Source: CALLVY01 sp937899855
Lineage (GTDB): Bacteria > Bacteroidota > Bacteroidia > Chitinophagales > Saprospiraceae
DNA length: 64,000 nt
Assembly (NCBI GenBank): GCA_039820405.1
Contig: JBCBQC010000005.1
Coordinates: 1-64,000 of the forward strand
Direction of reading: 5' to 3'
Within the stretch, counting starts at the first letter, position 1. Every line of letters starts with the position of its first letter. Under the pieces are notes generated by a model. The model worked only from the letters and a program-made list of their open reading frames with translations, was not told where the DNA came from and made no database searches. Below are positions 51,021-59,449 of this stretch, piece after piece. Made by a program: the position numbers and the translations under genes.

Positions 51021-52631
51021 ATGTCCACCTTCCTCACCAACCCCATTCTTACCGGCTTCCATCCCGACCCCTCCATCATCCGGGTGGGTGCCGACTATTA
51101 CCTGGCCACCTCCACCTTCGAATGGTTTCCGGGTGTCCAAATCTACCATTCTCGCGATCTACAGCACTGGGAATTGATCGCCCGCCCCCTACGGCGGCGG
51201 AGCCAACTGGACCTCCGGGGCGTTCCCGACTCCGGCGGAGTCTGGGCGCCCTGCCTATCCTACGATCGGGGGACCTTTTACCTCGTCTACAGCAACCTGC
51301 GCTCCTTCGATGGCCCCTGGAAAGATGTTCCCAACTTTTTGGTCACCACCCAGGACATCCGCGGCGACTGGTCGGAGCCCTGTTTCCTGACCGCCAGTGG
51401 TTTTGACGCTTCGCTCTTCCACGATTGGGATGGCAAAAAATGGCTCGTCCACCTCCTGGTCGATCACCGGGATAACCGCCTCTTCGGTGGCATCGTCCTC
51501 CAGGAGTGGGACCCCGTCCTCCAACGCTTGGTGGGGCCGCGCAGGCCCATTTTCCAGGGCACGGACTTGGGGCGTACCGAAGGGCCACACCTCTACCGCC
51601 GAGGGGATTATTACTACCTGCTCACCGCCGAGGGCGGCACCGAGTACGGCCACGCCGTCACCCTGGCCCGCTCCCGCCACCTCGAAGGCCCCTACGAAGT
51701 ACACCCCCACCATCCCCTACTCAGCAGCCGCGACTGCCCGGAGCACCCCCTCCAAAAAACGGGACACGCCGATTGGGTAATGGGCGAAAACGGCGATTGC
51801 CACCTCGTCTTTCTCACGGGTCGCCCCCTCACTACCGGGGGCCGCTGTACCCTGGGTCGCGAAACTGCCCTAGAGGTGCTGGAGTGGCGAGCGGATGCTT
51901 GGCCCTACCTCGCGGGAGGAGGGCGCTTGGCCCGCCTCCACGTACCGGCTCCTCCCCTGCCCCCTCATCCTTTTCCCACGCCCCCCGCCCGCCACCACTG
52001 GGAGACGGGCCCCTTACCTCCGGTCTTTCAATCCCTCCGGCGGCCCATCGACGAGAATTGGCTGCAAATCCGTTCCCGGGCCCCCGGTCTGCGCCTCCGG
52101 GGCGGCGACTCGCTCAGCTCCCTCCACGAGCAAAGTCTGATCGCCCGGCGGGTCCAGCATTTTCATTGCCGGGCGGCTACCGAACTGCATTTCCTCCCGG
52201 AGCATTTCCAACAGCTGGCGGGGCTGGTGGCCTATTACAATACCGCTCATTACTACTACCTGCACCTCCGGGGCGACGACACCGGTACCCAGACCCAGCT
52301 CCAACTCCTCGCCTGCGACCATTACCAGACCGTCGAACTCCTGCGGCCGCCCCTCGTCCTACCTCGTGGCGAACGCGTGAGACTCCAGTTGGAGTGGCGG
52401 GGAGCGGATTTGCAATTTTTCTACGCCCTCGACGCGGAGAATTGGCGGACCGTGGGTCCTACTTTGGACGGAAGCATCTTATCCGACGATTACGTCCGCG
52501 AAGGGGATCACCGTTACCGGCCGGCTTTTACGGGGGCCTTCGTCGGTATCTGTTGCCAGGACCTGAGTGGGCAGCAAATCCCGGCCGATTTCTTCTGGTG
52601 GGAATACGCCGAATTGACCAACGAAAAATGA
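51021..52631 (+). CDS. Glycoside hydrolase family 43 (beta-xylosidase/arabinofuranosidase type)
   Basis: A 536-residue two-domain protein. The five-blade propeller (1-310) shows the GH43 residues: base aspartate in GFHPDPSIIR (D16), the pKa-tuning aspartate in SGFDASLF, and acid glutamate in GRTEGPHLY. The C-terminal half (about 325-530) is the concanavalin-like GH43_C2 sandwich found in XynB-type beta-xylosidases. There is no signal peptide, so it acts on oligosaccharides in the cytoplasm. The next gene starts 6 bp downstream and encodes a GH26-like lipoprotein, which suggests a small hemicellulose-use group. Confidence 0.92.
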   Translation: MSTFLTNPILTGFHPDPSIIRVGADYYLATSTFEWFPGVQIYHSRDLQHWELIARPLRRRSQLDLRGVPDSGGVWAPCLSYDRGTFYLVYSNLRSFDGPWKDVPNFLVTTQDIRGDWSEPCFLTASGFDASLFHDWDGKKWLVHLLVDHRDNRLFGGIVLQEWDPVLQRLVGPRRPIFQGTDLGRTEGPHLYRRGDYYYLLTAEGGTEYGHAVTLARSRHLEGPYEVHPHHPLLSSRDCPEHPLQKTGHADWVMGENGDCHLVFLTGRPLTTGGRCTLGRETALEVLEWRADAWPYLAGGGRLARLHVPAPPLPPHPFPTPPARHHWETGPLPPVFQSLRRPIDENWLQIRSRAPGLRLRGGDSLSSLHEQSLIARRVQHFHCRAATELHFLPEHFQQLAGLVAYYNTAHYYYLHLRGDDTGTQTQLQLLACDHYQTVELLRPPLVLPRGERVRLQLEWRGADLQFFYALDAENWRTVGPTLDGSILSDDYVREGDHRYRPAFTGAFVGICCQDLSGQQIPADFFWWEYAELTNEK

Positions 52632-52637
52632 TCTACG

Positions 52638-53768
52638 ATGTATAAAATAATCTTTGCTGGCCTACTGGGCCTTTTGGTTTGCTCCTGTTCTGCTCCCAGC
52701 TCCCCGAGCGACGCCTCGGAAGCTCCAGTATCCAAAGCCCCTCCAGCTACGGAGGCTAGGGCCAAGTTTGCACCCCAGGACGGGGAGTGCTTGCTCTTTG
52801 TCGGCCAAGAGTTGGCTGCGATCGGGGGCTTGGAAACCTTTGCCGCGGGCTACCTCGATCATTTCCCCAAACCGGGGGGCATTACGCTGTATACTGATCT
52901 GATGCCGGGCACCGAGTCCTTTGGCTTTGTCCACCGCGGACTGGATGGCCTGACGACGACTGACGATTGGGGCGACGGGCCGAGCAATTTGTCTTTGCCC
53001 CTGTCCGATCCCGATTTTGACCACCTGGCCCTGGCCATCGGGTTGGACATGAAGGAGGACCACGAGTTGCGGGTGGCCCGGGGCGAACACGATTCGCTGA
53101 TTGTCCGGCTCGGGGGCTGGTTGAAGGGTCTGGGGCGGCGGCCCGTACTGCTGCGCATCGGTTACGAATTCGACGGGCATCCGTGGAACAGCTACCAGCG
53201 GGAGGCCTACCTGATGGCTTTTCGGCGGATTCACCGGCTACTGGATTCGATGGCGGTGGAGAATGTGGCCTACGTCTGGCAGTCCAAGGGGCGGGGGTCC
53301 CAGTACGAAGAGTTGGAGGCCTGGTATCCGGGAGACGAATACGTCGACTGGTGTGGCTATTCCTTTTTTGCGGGGGAAAACGAAAAGCATCCCATGCTCG
53401 ACTTCGCTCGCGCCCACCGCAAACCCGTTTTCCTAGCCGAGGCTACTCCGATCGTCTTGGACGCGCAGCAGCAGTCCCAGCCCCTCGATCTGGCCGATCC
53501 GGCGGCGGCCCAACTGGCTTGGGAGCGCTGGTTCGTCCCCTTTTTCCGCACCATCCACGAGCATCCCGACTTGGTCAAAGCCGTCAGCTACATCAATTGC
53601 CACTGGAAGGCCCACCCCATGTGGCGGGACAACGACTACTTTCGCGCCATCGACGCCCGCCTCCACCTCAGCCCGATGATTAGCGAGCGCTGGCTGGCCG
53701 AAACCCAGCAGGACCGTTACCTAAAAGGGCACCCCGGCCTTTTTGACTACCTTTGGACGGGGCAGTGA
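52638..53768 (+). CDS. GH26-like glycoside hydrolase lipoprotein
   Basis: A 376-residue protein with a lipoprotein-type signal (GLLGLLVCSCSAP, probable acylated cysteine at 17). The core is a TIM-barrel of the GH26/clan GH-A look: the acid-base glutamate would be in LLRIGYEFDG and the nucleophile in KPVFLAEATP, with YVWQSKG and WCGYSFFAG between them. GH26 enzymes cut mannans or related beta-glycans; the substrate here is not fixed by sequence. It follows GH43 after 6 bp. Surface lipoprotein action on a polysaccharide, with GH43 acting inside on the fragments, is a reasonable scheme but inference. Confidence 0.75.
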   Translation: MYKIIFAGLLGLLVCSCSAPSSPSDASEAPVSKAPPATEARAKFAPQDGECLLFVGQELAAIGGLETFAAGYLDHFPKPGGITLYTDLMPGTESFGFVHRGLDGLTTTDDWGDGPSNLSLPLSDPDFDHLALAIGLDMKEDHELRVARGEHDSLIVRLGGWLKGLGRRPVLLRIGYEFDGHPWNSYQREAYLMAFRRIHRLLDSMAVENVAYVWQSKGRGSQYEELEAWYPGDEYVDWCGYSFFAGENEKHPMLDFARAHRKPVFLAEATPIVLDAQQQSQPLDLADPAAAQLAWERWFVPFFRTIHEHPDLVKAVSYINCHWKAHPMWRDNDYFRAIDARLHLSPMISERWLAETQQDRYLKGHPGLFDYLWTGQ

Positions 53769-53824
53769 GCGGCACCTACCGAGGAATGCCGCGGATTGCT
53801 TATTTTACGCCCAAAGCCAAGCCA

Positions 53825-54628
53825 ATGAAATTTCTCCTGATCCCCCTGGCCCTAGTCTTTGTACTGGCCCGTACCCCAGCCCAGCCCATCACCGACCCCC
53901 AGGTTACCGAAGTTTGGGACCCCGAACCCCCCAAGGTGACTCCCGGTGTTGGTCAGGCCCCACCCTCCGACGCCATCGTCCTGTTTGATGGCCAGGACCT
54001 CGCGGCCTGGCGCAAACCCCAGTTTGTACGCGAACGGGGCACGGTAGCGGAAATGCGCGGTATGATGGATGAACTCGATCCCGATTTTGCCCACCCCGCG
54101 GCCGACTGGACGGTGGCGGATGGCCAGCTCATCGTCCGGCCGGGTACGGGAGCCATCGAAACCCAGCGCGCCTTTGGCAGCGTCCAACTGCACCTCGAAT
54201 TCCTCTGCCCCGTCGATGCCGGCAAGGAGGGACAAGCCTACAGCAACAGCGGCATCTTCCTCATGGGCCTCTACGAAATCCAAATCCTCAATTCCTACGC
54301 CAACCGCACCTACGCCAACGGGCAGGCCGGCGCCATCTACAAGCAACACCTGCCCCTGGTCAATGCCTCCCGACGCCCCGGCGAGTGGCAGTACTACGAC
54401 ATCCTCTTCACCGCCCCCACCTTCCAAGCCGACGGCAGCCTGGCCAGCCCCGCGCGGATCAGTGCCTTCCACAATGGCGTCCTCATCCAACACGACGCCG
54501 TCCTCGAAGGCCCCACCGCCTACATCGGACGGTCCAGCTATTTCCCCCACCCCGCCCAACTGCCCCTGCGTTTGCAGGACCACGGCGACCTGGTGCGCTA
54601 CCGCAATATCTGGATCCGCGAATTGTAA
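53825..54628 (+). CDS. DUF1080 (3-keto-disaccharide hydrolase-like) secreted protein
   Basis: A 267-residue protein with a signal peptide (MKFLLIPLALVFVLARTPAQ). The remainder is the DUF1080 concanavalin-like fold: IVLFDGQDLAAWR opens the domain, then WTVADGQLIVRPG, SNSGIFLMGLYEIQILNSY and the closing GDLVRYRNIWIREL. Members act on or bind glycans; some are 3-keto-glycoside hydrolases (recalled). Start at 53825 gives a clean signal peptide; the frame to 53753 overlaps the previous gene. It ends the plus-strand carbohydrate group and is followed by a strong terminator. Confidence 0.88.
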   Translation: MKFLLIPLALVFVLARTPAQPITDPQVTEVWDPEPPKVTPGVGQAPPSDAIVLFDGQDLAAWRKPQFVRERGTVAEMRGMMDELDPDFAHPAADWTVADGQLIVRPGTGAIETQRAFGSVQLHLEFLCPVDAGKEGQAYSNSGIFLMGLYEIQILNSYANRTYANGQAGAIYKQHLPLVNASRRPGEWQYYDILFTAPTFQADGSLASPARISAFHNGVLIQHDAVLEGPTAYIGRSSYFPHPAQLPLRLQDHGDLVRYRNIWIREL

Positions 54629-54661
54629 AAACCGAAGCGGACCGTTCGGCCACTTCGGTTT
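54629..54661. terminator. Bidirectional terminator
   Basis: AAACCGAAG (54629-54637) pairs with CTTCGGTTT (54653-54661). It lies between the convergent DUF1080 and MACPF genes, with A/T runs on both ends, so it can serve both. Confidence 0.8.
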
Positions 54662-54685
54662 ATCCAAGGTTTTGGCAATGCTCGG

Positions 54686-56179
54686 CTACCCCTCTTCTAC
54701 GGGTTCCTCCATGCTGGCCACTACCGTGGTCTCTACCGTCGAGGTCACCACTTTCAAGGGAGCGGTGTACACGGTAAAACCGCGCAGCTCCTTATCCTTG
54801 ACGTGGAAACCCGCCCCGATCAAAATCCGATCGTTGCCGTTGCCGGGGGCGTACTCGTAGTAGTAGTTGTCCCCGCTTCCCGAGGTCTTGGATTTGACGG
54901 TGCTGGCCAGGTAGTTGTTGTTGTCGATGTTGACCGCATCCACGGCCTGGTAGTAGAGAGTCAGGTTTTTGACCTTGCCATCGCCCACGCGCAGGCCCAT
55001 CCCCGTGGCGATGTAGCCACTGTCCAATTCCACCATTGCTTCGTAATCGCTGGTGTTGAAATCATCTCCCGTACTGGTCAGCCACTCGGTGGTATTCTCG
55101 TCCAAGTCGGCTACTTTATACGCCACCCGGTTGATCTGGCTGTTGCTGGAGTGCAGGGCCATACCGACGATGACTTTGGTGGTGAGACCGTCTTGTGCCA
55201 GGGTAAGGGTCTCTTCATCCCCTCCCCCGCTGATGTCGATGTCCTTGACGTCTCCGTCATCCCAGGCGAAGCCCTTGAGGGTCACCGAGTTGGACAGGTA
55301 GCTTTGGATGGCGATCAGCAGGTAAGTCTTCGTGACCTCATTAGTGGTCAGGATGGAGACGGGTTGGAGCGAGGTATCGTCAAAGTCGCAGAGGACGTGT
55401 TTGTTTTGCTCCTCGATCGAATCGGCCCAGGCATCAAAGCCCGCGGAGAGGGTGGAAGCATCGCCGCCTTTGGCAAAGAAGATGCCATCCGATTGGGAAT
55501 AGTCCTGAATCGTATCCACGGAGCTGGAGTAGGCGATGCTGCTCTCGTAATCGGCGTAGTTGGCGGTAAACTTGAGGCTCATGTCGCTCTCGGTGCTGTA
55601 GTAGTATTCCGAGACGTTTTCGGTGTACTGCCAGCGGCCGCCGTAGTAGCCCTTGAAGAGGAAGTGCGTTCCGTACTTTTCGACAAAATTATCCGCCGCC
55701 GTCTGGCTGTCGATGGCCAGCAAGTCGTCCTTGACGCTTGACTTCAAAAGGGCAATCAAGCTATCCGGGTCGCTGAGGGAGGCGTTGATCCGGAGGGAGT
55801 AGAGCTGGTACAAGCGCTTCTCGGCGTAGGAGTAAAAGGTGGAATTCTCCAGGTAACTATCGGAGTAGCTCCCCTCCAGTTCGGAGGAAAAGGCACCGTA
55901 GCTGCCCGAGATGTTGAGGCTCACGCTGGTGGTGGTGTACAGCTCCTCCATGGAGTAGCTTTCGGTTTTTTCGTAACGGGCACCGGCCAGGTTTTGGTAG
56001 AGAAAATCGTCCGAATAGTCGTAGTCGACCGAACCCAGGCTTTGGGTTTTATCGGTGTCGCTAAATTCAAAAAGCTGGTGGGCATCATCCGATACGATGG
56101 AGTCGGCATCGGCAAATTTTCCATTTTTGACATCGTAGATCTTTCCCAGATGCGAGGTTCCTTCTAAGGGAGTACTCAT
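54686..56179 (-). CDS. MACPF (membrane attack complex/perforin) domain protein
   Basis: A 497-residue protein with the MACPF signature YGTHF (169-173) followed by GYYGG (177-181). Serine- and tyrosine-rich amphipathic stretches lie before and after it (for example YEKTESYSMEELYTTT and DTIQDYSQSDGIFF), where the pore hairpins are expected. The C-terminal 200 residues hold repeated strands such as MGLRVGDGKVKNLTLYY and AGFHVKDKELRGFTVY, probably a beta-sandwich or prism for target binding. There is no signal peptide or lipobox at the N-terminus, so export must use another route or the protein acts after lysis. Gene is monocistronic; the one-protein two-component regulator lies upstream. Bacteroidota MACPFs can kill related bacteria (recalled), but target and role here are unknown. 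Confidence 0.88.
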   Translation of the reverse strand: MSTPLEGTSHLGKIYDVKNGKFADADSIVSDDAHQLFEFSDTDKTQSLGSVDYDYSDDFLYQNLAGARYEKTESYSMEELYTTTSVSLNISGSYGAFSSELEGSYSDSYLENSTFYSYAEKRLYQLYSLRINASLSDPDSLIALLKSSVKDDLLAIDSQTAADNFVEKYGTHFLFKGYYGGRWQYTENVSEYYYSTESDMSLKFTANYADYESSIAYSSSVDTIQDYSQSDGIFFAKGGDASTLSAGFDAWADSIEEQNKHVLCDFDDTSLQPVSILTTNEVTKTYLLIAIQSYLSNSVTLKGFAWDDGDVKDIDISGGGDEETLTLAQDGLTTKVIVGMALHSSNSQINRVAYKVADLDENTTEWLTSTGDDFNTSDYEAMVELDSGYIATGMGLRVGDGKVKNLTLYYQAVDAVNIDNNNYLASTVKSKTSGSGDNYYYEYAPGNGNDRILIGAGFHVKDKELRGFTVYTAPLKVVTSTVETTVVASMEEPVEEG

Positions 56180-56281
56180 GTTGTTGTGAATTTTGAGGTG
56201 ATTAAATCAAAAAAGGAGCGTATCCTTATCGACCTCAAGATGAGTACTTTACAAGCGGACAAACCGAGCAACGATCCCGAG

Positions 56282-56333
56282 AAAACCGTCAATCTACGGA
56301 GAAAATCGTCAGCCGGGGCATTTTGACGGTTTT
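56282..56333. promoter_or_regulatory. Inverted repeat upstream of the MACPF gene
   Basis: AAAACCGTCAA (56282-56292) and TTGACGGTTTT (56323-56333) are exact inverted arms around 30 bases that contain a further ATCGTCA half-site. It lies about 105-155 bases before the MACPF start and just after the regulator gene. It may bind a regulator, possibly the AraC-type HTH of the neighbour, or end that gene's transcript. Confidence 0.5.
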
Positions 56334-56365
56334 GTCAGTTCCGCCAAATGCTCGCGGGCACGGGA

Positions 56366-59227
56366 TTACCGAAAATAAGTAGACGGGCGCTTGCCAAAAC
56401 GCCCTTGGTAAAGCCCTGAAAAGTAATGGGGATCTTCAAAACCGATGCTGTAGCTCACCTCCGCCACGGTTTGAAAGTCGGCGGCTTCCAGGTGTTGCTT
56501 GGCCTTGTAGAGGCGAATTTCGAGGAAGTACTTATTGGGGGTCAGGCCGGTTAGGGATTTGATTTGGCGGGCTAGCTTGCTGGGGCTGACGTGCAATTCG
56601 CTAGCGAGGTCGTTGAGGTGGTAGCCCTTGTTTTTGATCTCGCGGAGCAGGATGCTTTCCACCCGCTGCAACCACTGTTGTCCCAGCTTTACCCGGGGCC
56701 GCAGTTGTACCGCAGTGGTTTCCTCCGCCCCTTCCGCCATCGCCGTCTCCACCACGGGCGGGGCCAGCCGCTCGGTCCGCCGTTGGAGCAAGCGATCGAT
56801 CCGGACCAGCAGCTCCTCGTGCGAAAAAGGCTTAGTCAGGTAGTCGTCAATCCCAACCCGCAGGGCATTTAGGCGGTCCGCCTCGTGGGTACGCGCCGTG
56901 AGAAAGATCGTGGGGATGAGGGCTAGGGATTCGTTTTGCTTGAGCCGCCGCAGCAATTCAAAACCATCCATCTCCGGCATCATGACATCACTGAGGATCA
57001 AGGCAGGTGGGGCCTGCCGCTGCAAGTAATCCCAGGCCTCCCGACCGTTGAAACACAGCTGCAAGGTGTAGTGGGGTTCCAGCAGGGAAACCAAATAATG
57101 CTGCATATCGGCTTGGTCCTCCACGAGGAGCAGACGGGGACCGGATCCTCTACCACCCTCCGCCGTAAGAGCAGCGAGGGGCAAGGATTCCTGGAGGGCG
57201 GGGGCTGGCGGGGGGAGCGGATCGTGAAACGCCGCCGCCACCCAGGGCAAATCCAGTTGAAACTCGCTGCCTTCCCCAAGCCGCGAACCCACCCGAAGTT
57301 GGCCCCCCATCAGCTGGGCAAATTCGTGGGCTAGGGCCAGGCCAATGCCCGTCCCACCCGTATGAACGGCCTCCGGCTGGTGGCTCTGGAAGAAGCGGTC
57401 AAAAACGTGGGGTACGTCCTCCGGGGCAATGCCCCGCCCCGTATCCACCACCCGCAGCCCAATTCGCCCCGCGCCACCTTCCAACAACACCCGAATGGTT
57501 TCCCCCCGACTGGTAAACTTGAGCGCATTCGACAATAAATTGTGGAGGATGGCCTCTACCTTTTGCCGATCCAGCCGCAGGGGCGGCCAGTCCGCAGCGG
57601 GCAGCACCCAGCGCAAGTCGATCTCCCGCAGACGGGCCGTCGTCTCAAAATGGGCACAACAGCGCTGGACCAGGGCCGGCAGATCGACGGCGGACTCCAC
57701 CAGCGCCAATTGCCGCGCCTCCAGTTTGGACAAATCCAGGATGTCGTTGCTCAGGCGGAGCAGGCGCTCCGCATTGCGTTTGGTCAGTCGGATGATCTTG
57801 CGGACGGCGGGCGCCAGGGGGCCGTACTGTTCTTGGAGCAAGGCCTCCAGGGGGGACAGGATGAGGGTGAGGGGCGTTCGCAATTCGTGGGTGACGTTGG
57901 TGTAGAAGGCCGTCTTGAGGGCATCCATTTCCTGGAGCTGGGCGGCTTTGAGCCGGAGGCGTTCCCGCACCCGCCGCTGTCGATTGATCCAGAAGCCAAA
58001 GCCCAGTAGCAAAAGTACCACACCCAGCAATACCGCCAACAGCAGGCCCCGCCAACGCAGGCGATTGAGCTGGTGATCTTTTTCCAAGAGCGCAATTCGA
58101 TCCTGCTTTGCTTGATTTTGGTAGCGGGCCTCCAAGTCGAGGATGATGCCCCGCTCCTCGCGGCGGTGGATGCTGTCCTGCAGCACTTGAAAGCGCTGTC
58201 CCGCCCGGTAAGCCCCCTCAAAATCTTCCAAGCCCACCAGTACCTTGCGGTATTGTCGGAAGATGTTGCGGGCCAGGTGTACGTCACTCAGGCTATCGAC
58301 CAGGGGTAGGAGTCGCTCGCCGTAGCGGAGGGCGCTCCGGTACGCTCCCCAGCGACGGTAGAGCGTCATCAATTCGTTGAGGGTGTGGGCCAAACGCCCC
58401 ACGGACTGCCAGCCTTCCCGCTCGTAAATCACCAGGGCCTCCCGCAGGTGGTACTCCGCCCGGGGATAATCGGACGACAAGGAGTATAGCCGCCCCAGGT
58501 TGAGGTGGGTACGCATCTGATCGAAAGGACGGACCGGATGGAACTTTAGGGTATCGATCAATTGGGAATAGTAGTAGAGCGCCGAATCGAGTTGGTCAAA
58601 GGTGGAATAGACGTTGGCCAATTCGTTGATGGAATGGTAGCTGGCGACGGTGTCGGCCTGCGCTTGTGCCAGATCCACCGACCGTTGGGCGAAGCTGAGG
58701 CATTGTTCGTAGTTCCGTTGTTTTCGATACAATTCCGAAAGTGCCCGTAGGACGTCCGAGCGCCGATGGTCCACCCCCGATTCGTCCATCAGCGCCAGGG
58801 TGCGGTAATGCGTCTCCCCCGCTCGGGCGAGCCGTCCCGTATTTTGATAGGCATAAGCCACGTAGATCAACTCCTCCACGGCCCAATCCACCACGCTATC
58901 GCGCAGGGCGGCTTCCGCCTGGATCGTCCCCTGGGTGATGACCGTTTCCATTTGCTCCTGAAAGTAGGCGCGATGGGTCGTCAGAAAATTGAGGCGAGCG
59001 CGGCAGGAGGCACAGTCCGGCAATTCGCGTTGCTGATGGTTCCGGGCGCGTTCTTGGTACAGGCGGGACGAATCGGGGGAAAGCCGACTAAAGGACAAAC
59101 TGCGGCGGTAGAGGTCGAGCAGGGTTTGGTGAGCCGCAGCTTGGGGATCGGCGGCTTGGGAAAAAAGGGGGCAAAGCGGCATCAGCAGCCAACAGGCTAA
59201 AAGCCAGCTCAGGATATTTTTGCTCAT
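56366..59227 (-). CDS. Hybrid two-component regulator: TPR sensor-histidine kinase-receiver-AraC HTH
   Basis: A 953-residue one-protein signalling system. It has a signal peptide, a tetratricopeptide-like helical sensor at about 30-370, a coiled coil, a membrane helix (392-413), a HisKA with the phospho-histidine in VTHELRTPL (H446), an HATPase with N-box ILHNLLSNALKFT and G-boxes VDTGRGIAP and GGTGIGLALA, a receiver domain with LLVEDQ and phospho-acceptor aspartate in LSDVMMPEMDG, and a C-terminal AraC-type helix-turn-helix (GYHLNDLASELHVSPSKL and VAEVSYSIGFEDPHYF). Classical HTCS proteins have Reg_prop propellers as sensor; here TPR repeats take that place. Start at 59227 begins the signal peptide. 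Likely targets are the adjacent MACPF gene or the carbohydrate genes beyond it. Confidence 0.93.
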   Translation of the reverse strand: MSKNILSWLLACWLLMPLCPLFSQAADPQAAAHQTLLDLYRRSLSFSRLSPDSSRLYQERARNHQQRELPDCASCRARLNFLTTHRAYFQEQMETVITQGTIQAEAALRDSVVDWAVEELIYVAYAYQNTGRLARAGETHYRTLALMDESGVDHRRSDVLRALSELYRKQRNYEQCLSFAQRSVDLAQAQADTVASYHSINELANVYSTFDQLDSALYYYSQLIDTLKFHPVRPFDQMRTHLNLGRLYSLSSDYPRAEYHLREALVIYEREGWQSVGRLAHTLNELMTLYRRWGAYRSALRYGERLLPLVDSLSDVHLARNIFRQYRKVLVGLEDFEGAYRAGQRFQVLQDSIHRREERGIILDLEARYQNQAKQDRIALLEKDHQLNRLRWRGLLLAVLLGVVLLLLGFGFWINRQRRVRERLRLKAAQLQEMDALKTAFYTNVTHELRTPLTLILSPLEALLQEQYGPLAPAVRKIIRLTKRNAERLLRLSNDILDLSKLEARQLALVESAVDLPALVQRCCAHFETTARLREIDLRWVLPAADWPPLRLDRQKVEAILHNLLSNALKFTSRGETIRVLLEGGAGRIGLRVVDTGRGIAPEDVPHVFDRFFQSHQPEAVHTGGTGIGLALAHEFAQLMGGQLRVGSRLGEGSEFQLDLPWVAAAFHDPLPPPAPALQESLPLAALTAEGGRGSGPRLLLVEDQADMQHYLVSLLEPHYTLQLCFNGREAWDYLQRQAPPALILSDVMMPEMDGFELLRRLKQNESLALIPTIFLTARTHEADRLNALRVGIDDYLTKPFSHEELLVRIDRLLQRRTERLAPPVVETAMAEGAEETTAVQLRPRVKLGQQWLQRVESILLREIKNKGYHLNDLASELHVSPSKLARQIKSLTGLTPNKYFLEIRLYKAKQHLEAADFQTVAEVSYSIGFEDPHYFSGLYQGRFGKRPSTYFR

Positions 59228-59449
59228 AACAACAAAAGGATAAAGCACTCGATAGCGGCGATACTACCGATGGTCAGTAATCAATGGTCGAGGAAAAGCC
59301 AAGCAGTACGAGACGCAATACTCAAACACAATCTAGCCCAAAATTCTCCATTTTATGCCATGATTGGGCCTTTTTAACATGTTAAATTTTCACCATGCGT
59401 TAAACGGGTGCGGGCGGGCGGGCTTCCTTGGCTTGGGAAATGGTCCAAC

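Noticed and set aside
51506..52645. 379-codon plus-strand frame overlapping GH43
   Set aside because: It is a frame-shifted shadow of the GH43 gene, very rich in Pro, Arg and Gly.
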